From Homoserinimonas sp. (GTDB taxonomy: Bacteria > Actinomycetota > Actinomycetes > Actinomycetales > Microbacteriaceae), in contig JAMLGP010000001.1 of assembly GCA_023957835.1 (NCBI GenBank), positions 1,171,575 to 1,235,574 on the forward strand: 64,000 nt of DNA. The letters run 5' to 3'. Both the position numbers and the translations under genes were made by a program. The notes below the pieces were generated by a model. That model did not search any database. It was given only the letters and a program-made list of their open reading frames with translations, and was not told the DNA's origin. Within the stretch, counting starts at the first letter, position 1. Each line of letters begins with the position of its first letter. Of this stretch, positions 28,474 through 37,402 are shown piece after piece.

Positions 28474-30456
28474 ATCAAACTCTCGAAAATTGCAATTTCC
28501 CTGAGCTTGGGCCTCGGACTGGCCATCGGCTCAGCCACGGTCGCTCTCGCTGAAAGCCCGGTGGACTTGGGCGGTTCTTACGTCTACGACAGCGCGGGAG
28601 TGGTTTCCGGCCAGGAGACCCGGATCAAATCGGCTCTGGACGATTTGTTCAATAAGACAGGCATCAAGCTTTACGTCGTTTACGTCGACTCCTTCACCGG
28701 ATCGAGTCAGTGGGCCGACGACACCGCCAATCTCAACGGCTTCGGCAATGACGACGTTCTACTGGCGATTGCCACAGGGACGCGCAATTACGAAGTGTCC
28801 TACCCTCTCGACTTCTCGCTCAGCCAGTCCAGAACCGATCAAATCGAGGCAGAAGATCTCGTGCCTAACCTGCGTTCGAGTGATTGGGCCGAAGCCGCTG
28901 TTTCCTTCGCCCAGGGGCTTTCCGGAACCAAGTCGTCGGGTTCCACCGGCAACTCCAGCCCGAGTGCCTTTCCCTGGCTTCCGGTAGGTGCGGTCGCACT
29001 GGTAGGAGGCGGTGGCGCGTACCTCTATGTCAGGAGCAGAAAGAAGAAGGCGGCCGGTACGGCGAAGGCGAGCCAGCAGGATCTGGATCGCCAGGCCGGG
29101 GGTCTGCTCGTAAGTCTGGATGACGCGATCAGTACCAGCGAACAGGAGCTCGGATTCGCAGTCGCTCAGTTTGGCGACAAGGCGACGGAGCAATTCAGCA
29201 AGGTGCTTGCAGACGCAAAGGACAAGATCGGCCAGGCCTTCAAGATCAGGCAAAAGCTCGACGATTCCATTCCCGAAACTCCCGAGGAAAAGCGAACCCT
29301 GACTCTGCAGATCATCGAGCTTTGCACTCAGGCCAGCGAGAGCCTGTCTTCACAGACGAAAGACTTCGACGACTTGCGTCAACTGGAAAAGGACATCCCG
29401 GGAGCCCTTGAGAATGCCGGCTCGGCGCTCGAGAAGGTCAAAGGGGATCTGGTCACCGTCAAGACCAAAGTTTCGAGCCTCAAGAGCAAGTACTCGGCCT
29501 CGGCGCTGAATGCCATCGCGGACAACCCGGACCAGGTCAGCAAACTCATCGACTTCGCCCAGTCATCCATCGATGCGGGCTCGAAGGCTAACGGAGACGG
29601 AGACGGTGCAACTGCGGCGGTGAGCGTCCGAAACGCTCAGCAAAGCATCGGGCAGGCTGTGCAGCTGGTAAGCGCGGTCGATAAGTTGAGCGGCGAGCTT
29701 TCAGACGCGAGTTCGAAGCTCGATCAGGCGATAGCCCAGTTGAAGGCGGATGTCGCTGAAGCGAGCGCCCTTCCCGACACCTCTGGCTCCCTGAGGGGGG
29801 CCACTGCCGCGGCGCAAAGCGCGATCCAGTCCGCCGACGGCAGCGATCCCGTAGCCCAGCTCTCGAATCTGCAGTCGTCCGCCGCCGAGCTCGACAAGTC
29901 GCTGGGCGTTGCCAGGAGCGAACAGGATCGAGTCCAGAGAGCAAAGTCCGCCCTGGACTCCGCAATCTCGGCCGCGAGAGCGAAGATCTCGACCGCGAAC
30001 GACTACATAACCACCCGCAGAGGCGGAGTGAGAGATTCCGCCCGAACGCGGCTGTACGAGGCGCGGCGCCATCTGGACTCCGCTGTCGGCATGATTTCAA
30101 CGGACCCGGTTTCTGCGCTCTCCGAGGCGCAGACCGCATCCAGTCTCGCCGACCAGGCTCTTCAAACCGCCCAATCTGACGTCAACGTCTGGACGCAGCA
30201 GTCCGGAAGCGATTCGAGCATTCTTGGACCGCTGCTCGGAGGATTGATCGGCGGAAGCATTGGCGGCCAGATTAGCCGGGGCCGAAGCGCCGGCTGGTCT
30301 GCAGGGTCGTCCAGTCGGGCTGGTGGATACAGCGGCGGCTACAGCGGCAGCTTCGGCGGCGGGTTTGGCGGAGCGCCTTCCCGCCGGGCATCAGGCTCAG
30401 GTAACTTTGGCTCAGGCTCAAGAGGAGGTCGTCGCAGCAGCGGCGGTCGATTCTAA
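28474..30456 (+). CDS. TPM-domain (Psb32/YgcG-like) exported membrane protein, possible ATC start
   Basis: A 660-residue protein if begun at the ATC at 28474. This is the only reading that gives a full signal peptide (KLSKIAISLSLGLGLAIGSA, cleaved after VALA), and AGGAGG lies five bases upstream; the first standard start, TTG 28507, would cut the signal peptide in half. The TPM domain (residues ~35-155) follows, with DSAGVVSG at its start and GNDDVLLAIATGTRNYEVSY. Then come a membrane helix (~170-190), a long coiled coil (~200-560) and a Gly/Ser/Arg-rich tail with SSGGRF at the end. Such proteins act at the envelope and often sit beside PspA, as here, 66 bp away. Confidence 0.85.
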   Translation: MKLSKIAISLSLGLGLAIGSATVALAESPVDLGGSYVYDSAGVVSGQETRIKSALDDLFNKTGIKLYVVYVDSFTGSSQWADDTANLNGFGNDDVLLAIATGTRNYEVSYPLDFSLSQSRTDQIEAEDLVPNLRSSDWAEAAVSFAQGLSGTKSSGSTGNSSPSAFPWLPVGAVALVGGGGAYLYVRSRKKKAAGTAKASQQDLDRQAGGLLVSLDDAISTSEQELGFAVAQFGDKATEQFSKVLADAKDKIGQAFKIRQKLDDSIPETPEEKRTLTLQIIELCTQASESLSSQTKDFDDLRQLEKDIPGALENAGSALEKVKGDLVTVKTKVSSLKSKYSASALNAIADNPDQVSKLIDFAQSSIDAGSKANGDGDGATAAVSVRNAQQSIGQAVQLVSAVDKLSGELSDASSKLDQAIAQLKADVAEASALPDTSGSLRGATAAAQSAIQSADGSDPVAQLSNLQSSAAELDKSLGVARSEQDRVQRAKSALDSAISAARAKISTANDYITTRRGGVRDSARTRLYEARRHLDSAVGMISTDPVSALSEAQTASSLADQALQTAQSDVNVWTQQSGSDSSILGPLLGGLIGGSIGGQISRGRSAGWSAGSSSRAGGYSGGYSGSFGGGFGGAPSRRASGSGNFGSGSRGGRRSSGGRF

Positions 30457-30522
30457 GGCGGGTTCACGCCGAAGACATGAGAAACAGTCGACCACTCCGG
30501 TGGCGCAAAGAAAGGGAACAAA

Positions 30523-31263
30523 ATGGCAAAGCAGTCAATTTTCGGCCGCATTTCGCAGTTGCTGAGGGCAAACATCAACGCGATGCTCGATGCGGCAGAA
30601 GACCCGGCGATGATGCTGGACCAGATGGTCAGGGACTACAAGAACAGCATCGCCGACGCCGAGAACGCAATCGCACAGACGATTGGAAACCTCCGCCTGC
30701 TTGAGCAGGACCACGCAGAAGACGTTGCCAACGCTGCGGATTGGGGACAGAAGGCTCTTGCCGCAAGCCGAAAGGGTGACGAGCTTCGCGCGGCCGGGAA
30801 TGCGGCAGACGCCGACAAGTTCGACAACCTGGCGAAGGTCGCACTCGGCAAGCAAATGTCCTCCGAAAAGGAAGCCAAGGACGCTGAGCCGACGATTGCA
30901 GCGCAGACCGAGGTCGTCGACAAGCTCAAGAAGGGCCTCGACGGCATGAGGGAAAAGCTCACCGAGCTTTCCTCCAAGCGCGACGAGCTCATCGCCAGGG
31001 CAAAGACCGCTGAGGCCCAGCAGCAGGTGATGGATGCCATGAAGAGCATCGACATCATGGACCCGACGAGCGAAATTGCCCGCTTCGACGAGAAAATCCG
31101 CCGCGAAGAAGCCAAGATAATGGGCCAGCAGGAGCTTGCAGCGTCCAGCCTCGACGCCCAGTTCGAGCAGCTTCAGGACTCGGACAAGGAAGTCGAGATC
31201 GACGCAAGGCTCGCCGCCCTGAAGTCGGGCGACGCCCCGAAGGCAGTAACCTCGGGGAACTAG
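30523..31263 (+). CDS. PspA/IM30 family membrane-stress protein
   Basis: A 246-residue, largely coiled-coil protein. It has the PspA start: an amphipathic helix (SIFGRISQLLRANINAMLDAAEDP) followed by MMLDQMVRDYKNSIADAENAIAQTI. PspA/Vipp1 proteins polymerise on stressed membranes and limit proton leak. AAGGGA precedes the ATG. It follows the TPM-domain gene in the same direction, 66 bp on, and is probably cotranscribed with it; the two families are often found together. Confidence 0.93.
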   Translation: MAKQSIFGRISQLLRANINAMLDAAEDPAMMLDQMVRDYKNSIADAENAIAQTIGNLRLLEQDHAEDVANAADWGQKALAASRKGDELRAAGNAADADKFDNLAKVALGKQMSSEKEAKDAEPTIAAQTEVVDKLKKGLDGMREKLTELSSKRDELIARAKTAEAQQQVMDAMKSIDIMDPTSEIARFDEKIRREEAKIMGQQELAASSLDAQFEQLQDSDKEVEIDARLAALKSGDAPKAVTSGN

Positions 31264-31265
31264 AC

Positions 31266-31285
31266 ACTCGGCTGGCTGGCCGAGT
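31266..31285 (+). terminator. Short hairpin after pspA
   Basis: ACTCGGC (31266-31272) pairs with GCCGAGT (31279-31285) around a TGGCTG loop, right after the stop codon. There is only a weak pyrimidine tail (CTTC), so it may be an attenuator rather than a strong terminator. Confidence 0.4.
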
Positions 31286-31302
31286 CTTCAGAATCAGCAA
31301 AG

Positions 31303-32133
31303 GTGCCATTCAAGTTCCTGATTGTCCCGCAGTGGCAGGGCTCGAGTTCGACTCGGGCCCTGCTCCTGCAGGACGGCGCAGAAGCGATCCGCAGGGACCT
31401 TCCGATTTCGAGCACCCAATCGGTGGAGATCCCGGTCGGCGCCGGTGAGTCGCTCGGCAGCGGCATCCGTCGATTCAGCGCAATTCAGGCGATTCGCGAT
31501 CGCACCGCCGAAGCACTTGGAACCCTTGATGGCCCGGTGATTGCAATCGGTGGCGACTGCGGAATTGAAACAGCGCCGATCGAACACGCTAACGCCCTTA
31601 GCGGCCGCGAAATGGCCCTCATTTGGTTCGACGCGCACGCCGACCTCAATTCTCCGCTCAGCTCGCCTTCCGGAGCGTTCCACGGGATGGCGCTACGGGC
31701 GATCATCGACGGGGACTTCGGTCCTCTCGGAGCCGATAGGCCTATTCCTGCGGAACGAGTTATCCTCGCCGGAACCCGCGCCTTTGACCAGCCGGAGGTC
31801 GAGTGGCTTGAGCACTCGGGTCTTTCTCGACTTGACGTCCAAGACTTCAACGCTGAGAGTCTGGTCGCGGCGGTTCGCGGGACTGGGTGCGAAAGCGTTT
31901 ACCTGCACATCGATCTGGACGTAATCGACCCTGCCGGTTTCGCTTCGGTGGGATTCCCCGAACCCTTCGGGCTGGATCTGAGCGTTCTTCTCGATGCGAT
32001 TAGAGTCCTGGCTGCGAATTTCAGGATTGCCGGAGCCGGTATTTGCGAGTTCGCTCCGTCATCTGAAGAAAATGCGGCGAATGACATGGCCACCATTCTT
32101 CGGATAATCGCGGCCCTTTCCGGCCCCGCCTAA
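31303..32133 (+). CDS. Arginase/agmatinase/formimidoylglutamase family protein
   Basis: A 276-residue ureohydrolase-fold protein that starts with GTG. The metal-binding motifs are WFDAHADLN (D110, H112, D114) and HIDLDVIDP (about residues 200-208), and SGAFHGM carries the usual His. The first motif, normally GGDHS, is GGDCG at 83-87, so a metal ligand His is replaced by Cys. A group of actinobacterial relatives has this change, and the reaction they carry out is uncertain. Four bases overlap with the stop of the convergent glycosyltransferase gene. It is not safe to call it arginase. Confidence 0.85.
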   Translation: MPFKFLIVPQWQGSSSTRALLLQDGAEAIRRDLPISSTQSVEIPVGAGESLGSGIRRFSAIQAIRDRTAEALGTLDGPVIAIGGDCGIETAPIEHANALSGREMALIWFDAHADLNSPLSSPSGAFHGMALRAIIDGDFGPLGADRPIPAERVILAGTRAFDQPEVEWLEHSGLSRLDVQDFNAESLVAAVRGTGCESVYLHIDLDVIDPAGFASVGFPEPFGLDLSVLLDAIRVLAANFRIAGAGICEFAPSSEENAANDMATILRIIAALSGPA

Positions 32134-33377
32134 GTGACCGCCTGGCTCCGACTAAGCACAGTCGAATAGATTTCGCTCAGGCTCGATGCAGCCTGCACCC
32201 AGGAATACCGGCTCGCGAAGTCTCTTGCGCTCTTACGAAGAGCGGCAGCCAGCTCCGCATCGCCCAGGAGCTTCGCGATTGCCTTCGCCCAATCGCGCGG
32301 TTCGCGGGAATCCACGAGCATCCCCGATTCTCCTTCGGAAACCGACTCGAGCATCCCGCTGCCCTTGAAGGCGATTACCGGTGTTCCGCTGGCTGCCGAC
32401 TCCAGAGCCACAAGGCCGAAGGTCTCAGATTTCGAGGGCAGCAGGGTAGCACTCGCGACAGCAAAGTAATCCGCTAGCCGCTCCCTGGAAACTGCGCCGA
32501 CAAACTTAACTTTTTGCCCGACGTCCAGCTCTGCTGCAAGATCCACTAGGTCCCAGTAATAGCCTTCCGACTCCGGAGTGGGCTCGCCGACTACCGCGAG
32601 AGTCGCCTCCACGCCGGAACCCACCACCAATTGCGAAAGAGCTCGAACCGCCAGATCCTGTCCCTTATGCGCCTGCACCCTGCCGACTGCCAGAAGTATC
32701 GGCTCGGCTTCGGCTATCCCCAGCTCCGCTCGCACCTCACCCGAAGACTCGGCGCGCGCGGGATTGAATAGCTCCGCATCCACCCCGTGGGGAACGATCC
32801 AGATTCGGTTCTCGAGCGAGCGTTGAATCCCCTCAAGGGTTCCGGCTTCCGCAAGAGAAACCGCGACAATTCCATCGGATGCTGCAGCCAGTTCGAGTTC
32901 TGCGCGATGCCGCCTTCCTACCAGAGATGGATCCGCGGCTGACTTCAACTCCTTGAGAGCCGCGAGAGTGTGGAAGGTCTGGATGTGCGGTATTCCGAAT
33001 TCTCTCGCGATCGGCAGAGTGGCAACTCCGCTTAGCCAGTAGTGGGAGTGGATCAGATCGTATCCCCGACCGGCCTGGGTAATTAGATTTCGGACGGCTG
33101 ATCCGAATTCTTCCGTTGCCAGATAGAGCTCCTCCTTGGGGATCACCCCGTAGGCTCCGGCTCGCAGTTCGTGCAGAACCAGGCCATCCGCGATCTGGAT
33201 GCGCGAGGCTGCGCCATTGGAGCGGGTAATGAGGTCCACTTCAATTCCCAGCCGGGCAAGCTCCCTGGCGATGGAGAGAACCGCGACGTTCATTCCGCCG
33301 GCATCCCTCGTGCCGGGCTTTTCAAGCGGCGAGGAGTGCATAGTGACCATGGCAATGCGCAAGTTACTCTCCCCCAT
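32130..33377 (-). CDS. GT4 glycosyltransferase, MshA-like
   Basis: A protein of up to 415 residues with a GT-B fold. The N-terminus reads LRIAMVTMHSSPLEKPGTRD followed by AGGMNVAV, the hallmark of D-inositol-3-phosphate glycosyltransferase (MshA, first step of mycothiol synthesis) and near relatives. The EX7E-type region near the end reads LPSKSETFGLVALESAASGTP. The TTG at 33362 (just before RIAM) has GGGGGAGAG upstream and is a good alternative start to the ATG at 33377. MshA members usually have MNVYV; here it is MNVAV, so a trehalose- or glycogen-related GT4 is possible. It is divergent from the gene at 33437. Confidence 0.85.
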   Translation of the reverse strand: MGESNLRIAMVTMHSSPLEKPGTRDAGGMNVAVLSIARELARLGIEVDLITRSNGAASRIQIADGLVLHELRAGAYGVIPKEELYLATEEFGSAVRNLITQAGRGYDLIHSHYWLSGVATLPIAREFGIPHIQTFHTLAALKELKSAADPSLVGRRHRAELELAAASDGIVAVSLAEAGTLEGIQRSLENRIWIVPHGVDAELFNPARAESSGEVRAELGIAEAEPILLAVGRVQAHKGQDLAVRALSQLVVGSGVEATLAVVGEPTPESEGYYWDLVDLAAELDVGQKVKFVGAVSRERLADYFAVASATLLPSKSETFGLVALESAASGTPVIAFKGSGMLESVSEGESGMLVDSREPRDWAKAIAKLLGDAELAAALRKSARDFASRYSWVQAASSLSEIYSTVLSRSQAVT

Positions 33378-33436
33378 ATCTTCACTGTATTCCGATACCG
33401 ACTCCCTTGAGAGGTGCTAGAACGGAGGGCATGGGA

Positions 33437-33859
33437 GTGGCGGGATCGCGATTCGAGTCGGCAACTATTTCGCTGGTTCGCTGGGCTTCCGGAAAGGGAC
33501 TGCTAAAGCGCACCGTTTTGAGTCGGTGGGTGGCGCTGCCCGGCTATTGGTTCGCCACGGCCTGCGGACTGATTTGGGGCACGGTGCTGAGTCTCGGGCG
33601 AATTGGATTCCGAGACGGAATTCTGGTTGCCAGGAAGTGCCCGCGCTGGGCTTTCGGCAGGGGTGGCACTACCATCGGGGCGGTTTTTCTTACTCACAGC
33701 GCCCTCTCGCCTCAGGTACTCCAACACGAGAAAGTGCACAGGCAGCAGTGGAAGCACTACGGGCTCGCCCTCATTCCGCTCTACATTGCAGCGGGTCAGG
33801 AGGGAACCGCCAACCGATTTGAAATCGAAGCCGGACTCAGACTCGGCGGTTACGAGTAA
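33437..33859 (+). CDS. Conserved membrane protein with HEKVH metal-site-like motif
   Basis: A 140-residue protein from GTG 33437, which has GGAGGG seven bases upstream; an ATG at 33431 is too close to that site. A hydrophobic segment (ALPGYWFATACGLIWGTVLSLGRI, ~30-53) is followed by a motif HEKVHRQQWKHYG (~95-107) that recalls the HExxH zinc site, with a second hydrophobic part (LALIPLYIAAG) and ANRFEIEAGLRLGGYE at the end. A similar layout is seen in actinobacterial proteins labelled Fe-S oxidoreductase by old annotation. I see no iron-sulfur cysteine motif. A metal-dependent role is possible but unproven. Confidence 0.6.
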   Translation: MAGSRFESATISLVRWASGKGLLKRTVLSRWVALPGYWFATACGLIWGTVLSLGRIGFRDGILVARKCPRWAFGRGGTTIGAVFLTHSALSPQVLQHEKVHRQQWKHYGLALIPLYIAAGQEGTANRFEIEAGLRLGGYE

Positions 33860-33889
33860 CCGGTTTCACCACTGCCGGTTTCACCACTG
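33860..33889. repeat. 15-bp tandem duplication at the amidase stop codon
   Basis: CCGGTTTCACCACTG occurs twice in a row (33860-33874, 33875-33889). The second unit covers the amidase stop codon (TGA on the minus strand) and its last codons; the first is noncoding. It is a small slip duplication with no clear role. Confidence 0.8.
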
Positions 33890-35293
33890 CGGAGGGTGCC
33901 TGCGCTGCCACTGAAGCTTTCGCTCGAGCTGGGTTCCGATCGAAAGCAGGGTTCGCTCTCCTCCCGGCTTGCCAATGAGCTGCACCCCCATCGGCAGCCC
34001 GGCGGAAGTGAAGTCGACAGGGAGTGTAATCGCCGGCAGGCCGCAGACGTTCACAAAGGAAGTGAACGGCGTGTAGCGCACCTGCTGGGCGAAGTTCTCC
34101 TCAGGATCCTCTGCGTTATACCAACCGACTGGCCTCGGGGTCATTGCGAGCGCGGGGGTTAGCACAGCATCCGTACCGGCGAAAGTCCGAATCACGGACC
34201 TTTCGAACTCGGCCAGCTTTGAAAGCGCTCCAGAAAGTTGAACTGCGCTTAGGGCCCGGCCCTCGCGAATCAGCCAGCGAGTCAGCGGCTCAACCAACTC
34301 GAGATCCGAATCCGAAGCCGGAATGCTCGCGGCGCCGCTCTTCCACACGGTCTTGAAGGCGTCGGCGTAGTAGTCCTGAGGCTCGAGCTCAACGGACTGG
34401 ATGCCGTGGCCGAGTTCGCCAAGAAGCCTGACCGCCAGATCTAGCGCGGCCTTCGCTTCCGGTGCGATCGTGATTTCGTAGGCGCCGTCCCATGGAGAAC
34501 TCGTCATTACCCCGATCTGGAACCGGCCTTCACCTCGGACTGCCGCCGACATGAAGGCGCCGCCATCCCTGCCTGGTGCCCTCAAAGTGAACAGGTACTC
34601 CCCCGTATTCATGGCATCCAGAAGCATGGCCGCGTCTACTACAGTTCGAGCGATGGGGCCCGGGACCACGAGGCCCGCGAGCTTGTCGATTCCGGTTCCC
34701 GCCGGAATGAGCCCCCTCGAAGGCTTCAGGCCGACCAGGCCGGTAGCCGCGGCTGGAATGCGAATCGAGCCGCCGCCGTCACTGCCCGGAGCAAAGGGCA
34801 GCATCCCGGCCGCCACCGCAACCGCTGCTCCCCCGCTTGACCCACCCGGTCCGAGGTCCAGGTCATAGGGATTTCTTGCCGGAGGAGCGACCAGGTTCTC
34901 GGTGTGGCTCGTCAGGCCGAACTCAGGAGTATTCGTCTTCCCGAGGCTTACCGACCCCGCTTCTTCCAGAGTCCTGACCAGCTCATCCGAGTTCTCCGGA
35001 ACAAAACTGGCAAAGAGTCTAGAACCGAAGGTGGTTCGCACTCCCTTCCTCAGATACAGATCCTTGTCGGCTACTGGCAGCCCCCACAGAGCAAGCGGCT
35101 CAGGATGTTTCTCGAGCTGTTTCGCCCTCTCAAGAGCGGTATCTGCGGTAATCGTCACGAATGCAGACAGGGCTGGGTTCAGTGCCTCAATTCGGTTTAG
35201 GTAATGGGCGACGAGCTCAAAAGGGTTGATCTCCCTTTTGTGCAGCCAGTCCCATTGTTCGTGAGCGGTGAGGTGATGAAGCTCGAACACCAT
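33881..35293 (-). CDS. Amidase signature family enzyme
   Basis: A 470-residue amidase with the Ser-cisSer-Lys triad: Lys77 in LPVADKDLY, the cis-Ser in GPGGSSGGA (~152) and the nucleophile Ser176 in GSDGGGSIRIPA. It hydrolyses an amide; the substrate cannot be told from sequence. It is not GatA in a transamidosome setting, as no gatB or gatC is near. The C-terminus reads LERKLQWQRRHPPQW. It is divergent from the GntR-ABC operon. The ATG at 35293 fits the family's usual start. Confidence 0.9.
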   Translation of the reverse strand: MVFELHHLTAHEQWDWLHKREINPFELVAHYLNRIEALNPALSAFVTITADTALERAKQLEKHPEPLALWGLPVADKDLYLRKGVRTTFGSRLFASFVPENSDELVRTLEEAGSVSLGKTNTPEFGLTSHTENLVAPPARNPYDLDLGPGGSSGGAAVAVAAGMLPFAPGSDGGGSIRIPAAATGLVGLKPSRGLIPAGTGIDKLAGLVVPGPIARTVVDAAMLLDAMNTGEYLFTLRAPGRDGGAFMSAAVRGEGRFQIGVMTSSPWDGAYEITIAPEAKAALDLAVRLLGELGHGIQSVELEPQDYYADAFKTVWKSGAASIPASDSDLELVEPLTRWLIREGRALSAVQLSGALSKLAEFERSVIRTFAGTDAVLTPALAMTPRPVGWYNAEDPEENFAQQVRYTPFTSFVNVCGLPAITLPVDFTSAGLPMGVQLIGKPGGERTLLSIGTQLERKLQWQRRHPPQW

Positions 35294-35310
35294 TAGAGCC
35301 TACGGCTGGC

Positions 35311-35353
35311 TTGACAGAATTCTGGTTATGTGGTTCATTAGTCGAGTAACTAA
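35311..35353 (+). promoter_or_regulatory. Promoter and 16-bp palindromic operator of the GntR-ABC operon
   Basis: A consensus -35 TTGACA (35311-35316), a 17-bp spacer and a -10-like TTCATT (35334-35339). A palindrome TTAGT-CGAGTA-ACTAA (35338-35353) overlaps the -10 box and the expected start site. This is the place where a YtrA-type GntR repressor would bind to shut off its own operon. Confidence 0.5.
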
Positions 35354-35379
35354 CCAACTAAGAGGAACTGGGGGGAACG

Positions 35380-35736
35380 TTGGACGAATCCCGGCCTATA
35401 TTCATCCAGATTGCCGAGCAAATCGAAGACAGCATCATCGACGGCGAACTGGCTGAAGAAGCGCAAGTGCCCTCAACGAACGAATATGCAGCTTTCTATC
35501 GAATCAATCCGGCTACCGCCGGAAAGGGAGTAAACCTCCTGGTCGATGAAGGAGTGCTCTACAAGAAGAGAGGAATCGGAATGTTCGTCGCCAAGGGTGC
35601 GAGATCCGCGCTTCTGGAAAAGCGAAGGAAGAAATTCCTGGCCGAGTTCATCAGACCGCTGTTGAGTGAGGCCGCCCGCCTCGACATATCGGCAGAGCAA
35701 CTAGTCGATCAAATCAGAAAGGAGAGTTCAAAATGA
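35380..35736 (+). CDS. GntR-family regulator, YtrA type
   Basis: A short GntR regulator of 118 residues starting at TTG 35380 behind GGGGGAA. The winged helix-turn-helix is at residues ~8-70 (FIQIAEQIEDSIIDGELAEE and INPATAGKGVNLLVDEGVLYKKRGIGMFV). The small C-terminal helical tail is typical of YtrA proteins, which control ABC exporters. Its stop codon overlaps the ATG of the ATPase gene (ATGA). It is probably a repressor of its own operon via the palindrome at 35338-35353. The effector is unknown. Confidence 0.88.
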   Translation: MDESRPIFIQIAEQIEDSIIDGELAEEAQVPSTNEYAAFYRINPATAGKGVNLLVDEGVLYKKRGIGMFVAKGARSALLEKRRKKFLAEFIRPLLSEAARLDISAEQLVDQIRKESSK

Positions 35737-36623
35737 CCGAAGTGATCAGGGTCTCGAGCCTGACTCGAAAGTTCGGCAAGCAGGCCGCCGTTGACAATGC
35801 GAGCTTCACTATCGAAAAGGACGCCATTCACGGTCTTCTCGGCCGAAATGGCGCTGGAAAGACCACCCTCATGCAGTTGCTGACGGCACAGGACTTTCCG
35901 ACTGCAGGATCGATCGAAGTCTTCGGTGCAAACCCGGTGGAAAATGCGAAGGTACTTAGCCAACTCTGCTTCATCAAGGAGAGCCAGCGCTACCCGGACG
36001 AGTTCAAGGTACGCCACGTACTTGAAAGCGCACCTTGGTTCTTCGCAAACTGGTCAGAGTCCTTCGCCAATGACCTGGTGGAAGAGTTCGATCTGCCCCG
36101 CGAAAAGAAGCTCAAGAAGCTCTCCCGCGGACAGCTGTCTGCGGTTGGAGTAATCGTCGGCCTGGCCTCCAGGGCACCGATTACGTTCTTCGATGAGCCG
36201 TACCTGGGGCTGGATGCGGTCGCCCGGCAATTGTTCTATGACCGGCTTCTCGCTGACTATGCCGAGAATCCTCGAACCGTAATCCTTTCAACCCATCTCA
36301 TTGACGAGGTGAGCAACCTGCTCGAGAGGGTGATTGTCATCGATCACGGACGAATTGTTCTCGACGAGCAGGCAGAGTCGATTCGAGGTCGGGCGTTCTC
36401 AGTATCCGGAACATCCGGAGCAGTGGACGACTTCGCGTCAACTCGCAAGGTTCTGTACTCTAGCCGACTCGGTGGACTGACTACTGCAACCGTCGAATCC
36501 ACGAGCGCGGACGACCGAAAGGCCGCAGCAGCCGCGGGACTAGAGATTTCACCGGTTTCCCTGCAGCAGCTCATCATCCAGAAAACCAGTTCCAGCGAGA
36601 GAGAGTTCGAGCACAGCGCATGA
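35733..36623 (+). CDS. ABC transporter ATP-binding protein
   Basis: A 296-residue ATPase of the YtrB/CcmA-like type. Walker A is GLLGRNGAGKTTLMQLL (near residue 35), the signature is LSRGQLSAVGVIVG (with GQLSA instead of SGGQ), and Walker B is ITFFDEPYLGLD. A C-terminal ~80 residues form an extra domain. It is coupled to the regulator before it and the permease after it by ATGA overlaps. The substrate is unknown; YtrA-type operons often answer to cell-wall antibiotics. Confidence 0.92.
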   Translation: MTEVIRVSSLTRKFGKQAAVDNASFTIEKDAIHGLLGRNGAGKTTLMQLLTAQDFPTAGSIEVFGANPVENAKVLSQLCFIKESQRYPDEFKVRHVLESAPWFFANWSESFANDLVEEFDLPREKKLKKLSRGQLSAVGVIVGLASRAPITFFDEPYLGLDAVARQLFYDRLLADYAENPRTVILSTHLIDEVSNLLERVIVIDHGRIVLDEQAESIRGRAFSVSGTSGAVDDFASTRKVLYSSRLGGLTTATVESTSADDRKAAAAAGLEISPVSLQQLIIQKTSSSEREFEHSA

Positions 36624-37396
36624 ACGAGAACATTGAGACCAAGACTGAAGGTACCCTGCCAGGGGCCCTTCAGCGGATCGTGAACGTAGCCAGGCTCCAC
36701 CTGGTCAATAAATCCAGCCTTTTCAAAGTACCGATCTTCGTTCTGGGCCTCGTGTTGATTTTCAACCTGGTCCTGGCCTGGACCATTATCCAATTGATGC
36801 AGAACGTGGACCCGGAATCTGCCGAAAACTACCACTATTGGTCTGGGGGCGGAAGCGGCTTCATCGTTGTTTACATGCTGGTAATTGCGGTCCAGTCGAT
36901 AAGCATGACCTTCCCATTTGCCCAGGCTTATAGCGTTACCAGGCGGGACTTCTACTTTGGCAGCATTCTGGCCTACTTGGCACTGTCAGTGTTCTACGCG
37001 ACACTGCTCTCGGTGTTGATCTGGATCGAGAATCTAACAAACGGCTGGTGGTTGAATGCACAGATCTTCAGCATCTGGTATCTCGGGCTCAAGACGATTC
37101 CGGAGGTGTTCTTCGTCCTCCTTATGTCGCTGATCTTCTTCTCCTTCATCGGCTCCGCTGCCGCGGTGCTGTTCGTTAGATTCAAAGCCTGGGGTCTGGT
37201 TGGCTTCTTCGCCGTGATAGGTGTACTGGCCCTGACAGTCATCGTGGTTCCAATCCTCACCCGGACGACAGATGCAGTAGGGGCCTGGTTTGTCACTACC
37301 GGCACGATAGGAATCTCCGCCTGGCTGCTTGTTCCGACAGTCATTGCAGGAATCGCGGGAATGCTGATCCTTCGCAGGGCGACACCCGTCAGCTGA
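36620..37396 (+). CDS. ABC transporter permease
   Basis: A 258-residue membrane protein with six hydrophobic helices (about residues 36-55, 76-97, 112-131, 155-185, 190-212 and 228-248). A charged N-terminus (MNENIETKTEGTLPGALQRIVNVARLHL) stays inside. It starts within the ATPase stop (ATGA) and ends the operon: a long hairpin follows at 37403. It belongs to the ABC-2-like permeases that pair with a single ATPase. I recognise no closer family. Confidence 0.85.
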   Translation: MNENIETKTEGTLPGALQRIVNVARLHLVNKSSLFKVPIFVLGLVLIFNLVLAWTIIQLMQNVDPESAENYHYWSGGGSGFIVVYMLVIAVQSISMTFPFAQAYSVTRRDFYFGSILAYLALSVFYATLLSVLIWIENLTNGWWLNAQIFSIWYLGLKTIPEVFFVLLMSLIFFSFIGSAAAVLFVRFKAWGLVGFFAVIGVLALTVIVVPILTRTTDAVGAWFVTTGTIGISAWLLVPTVIAGIAGMLILRRATPVS

Positions 37397-37402
37397 GAAT
37401 GA

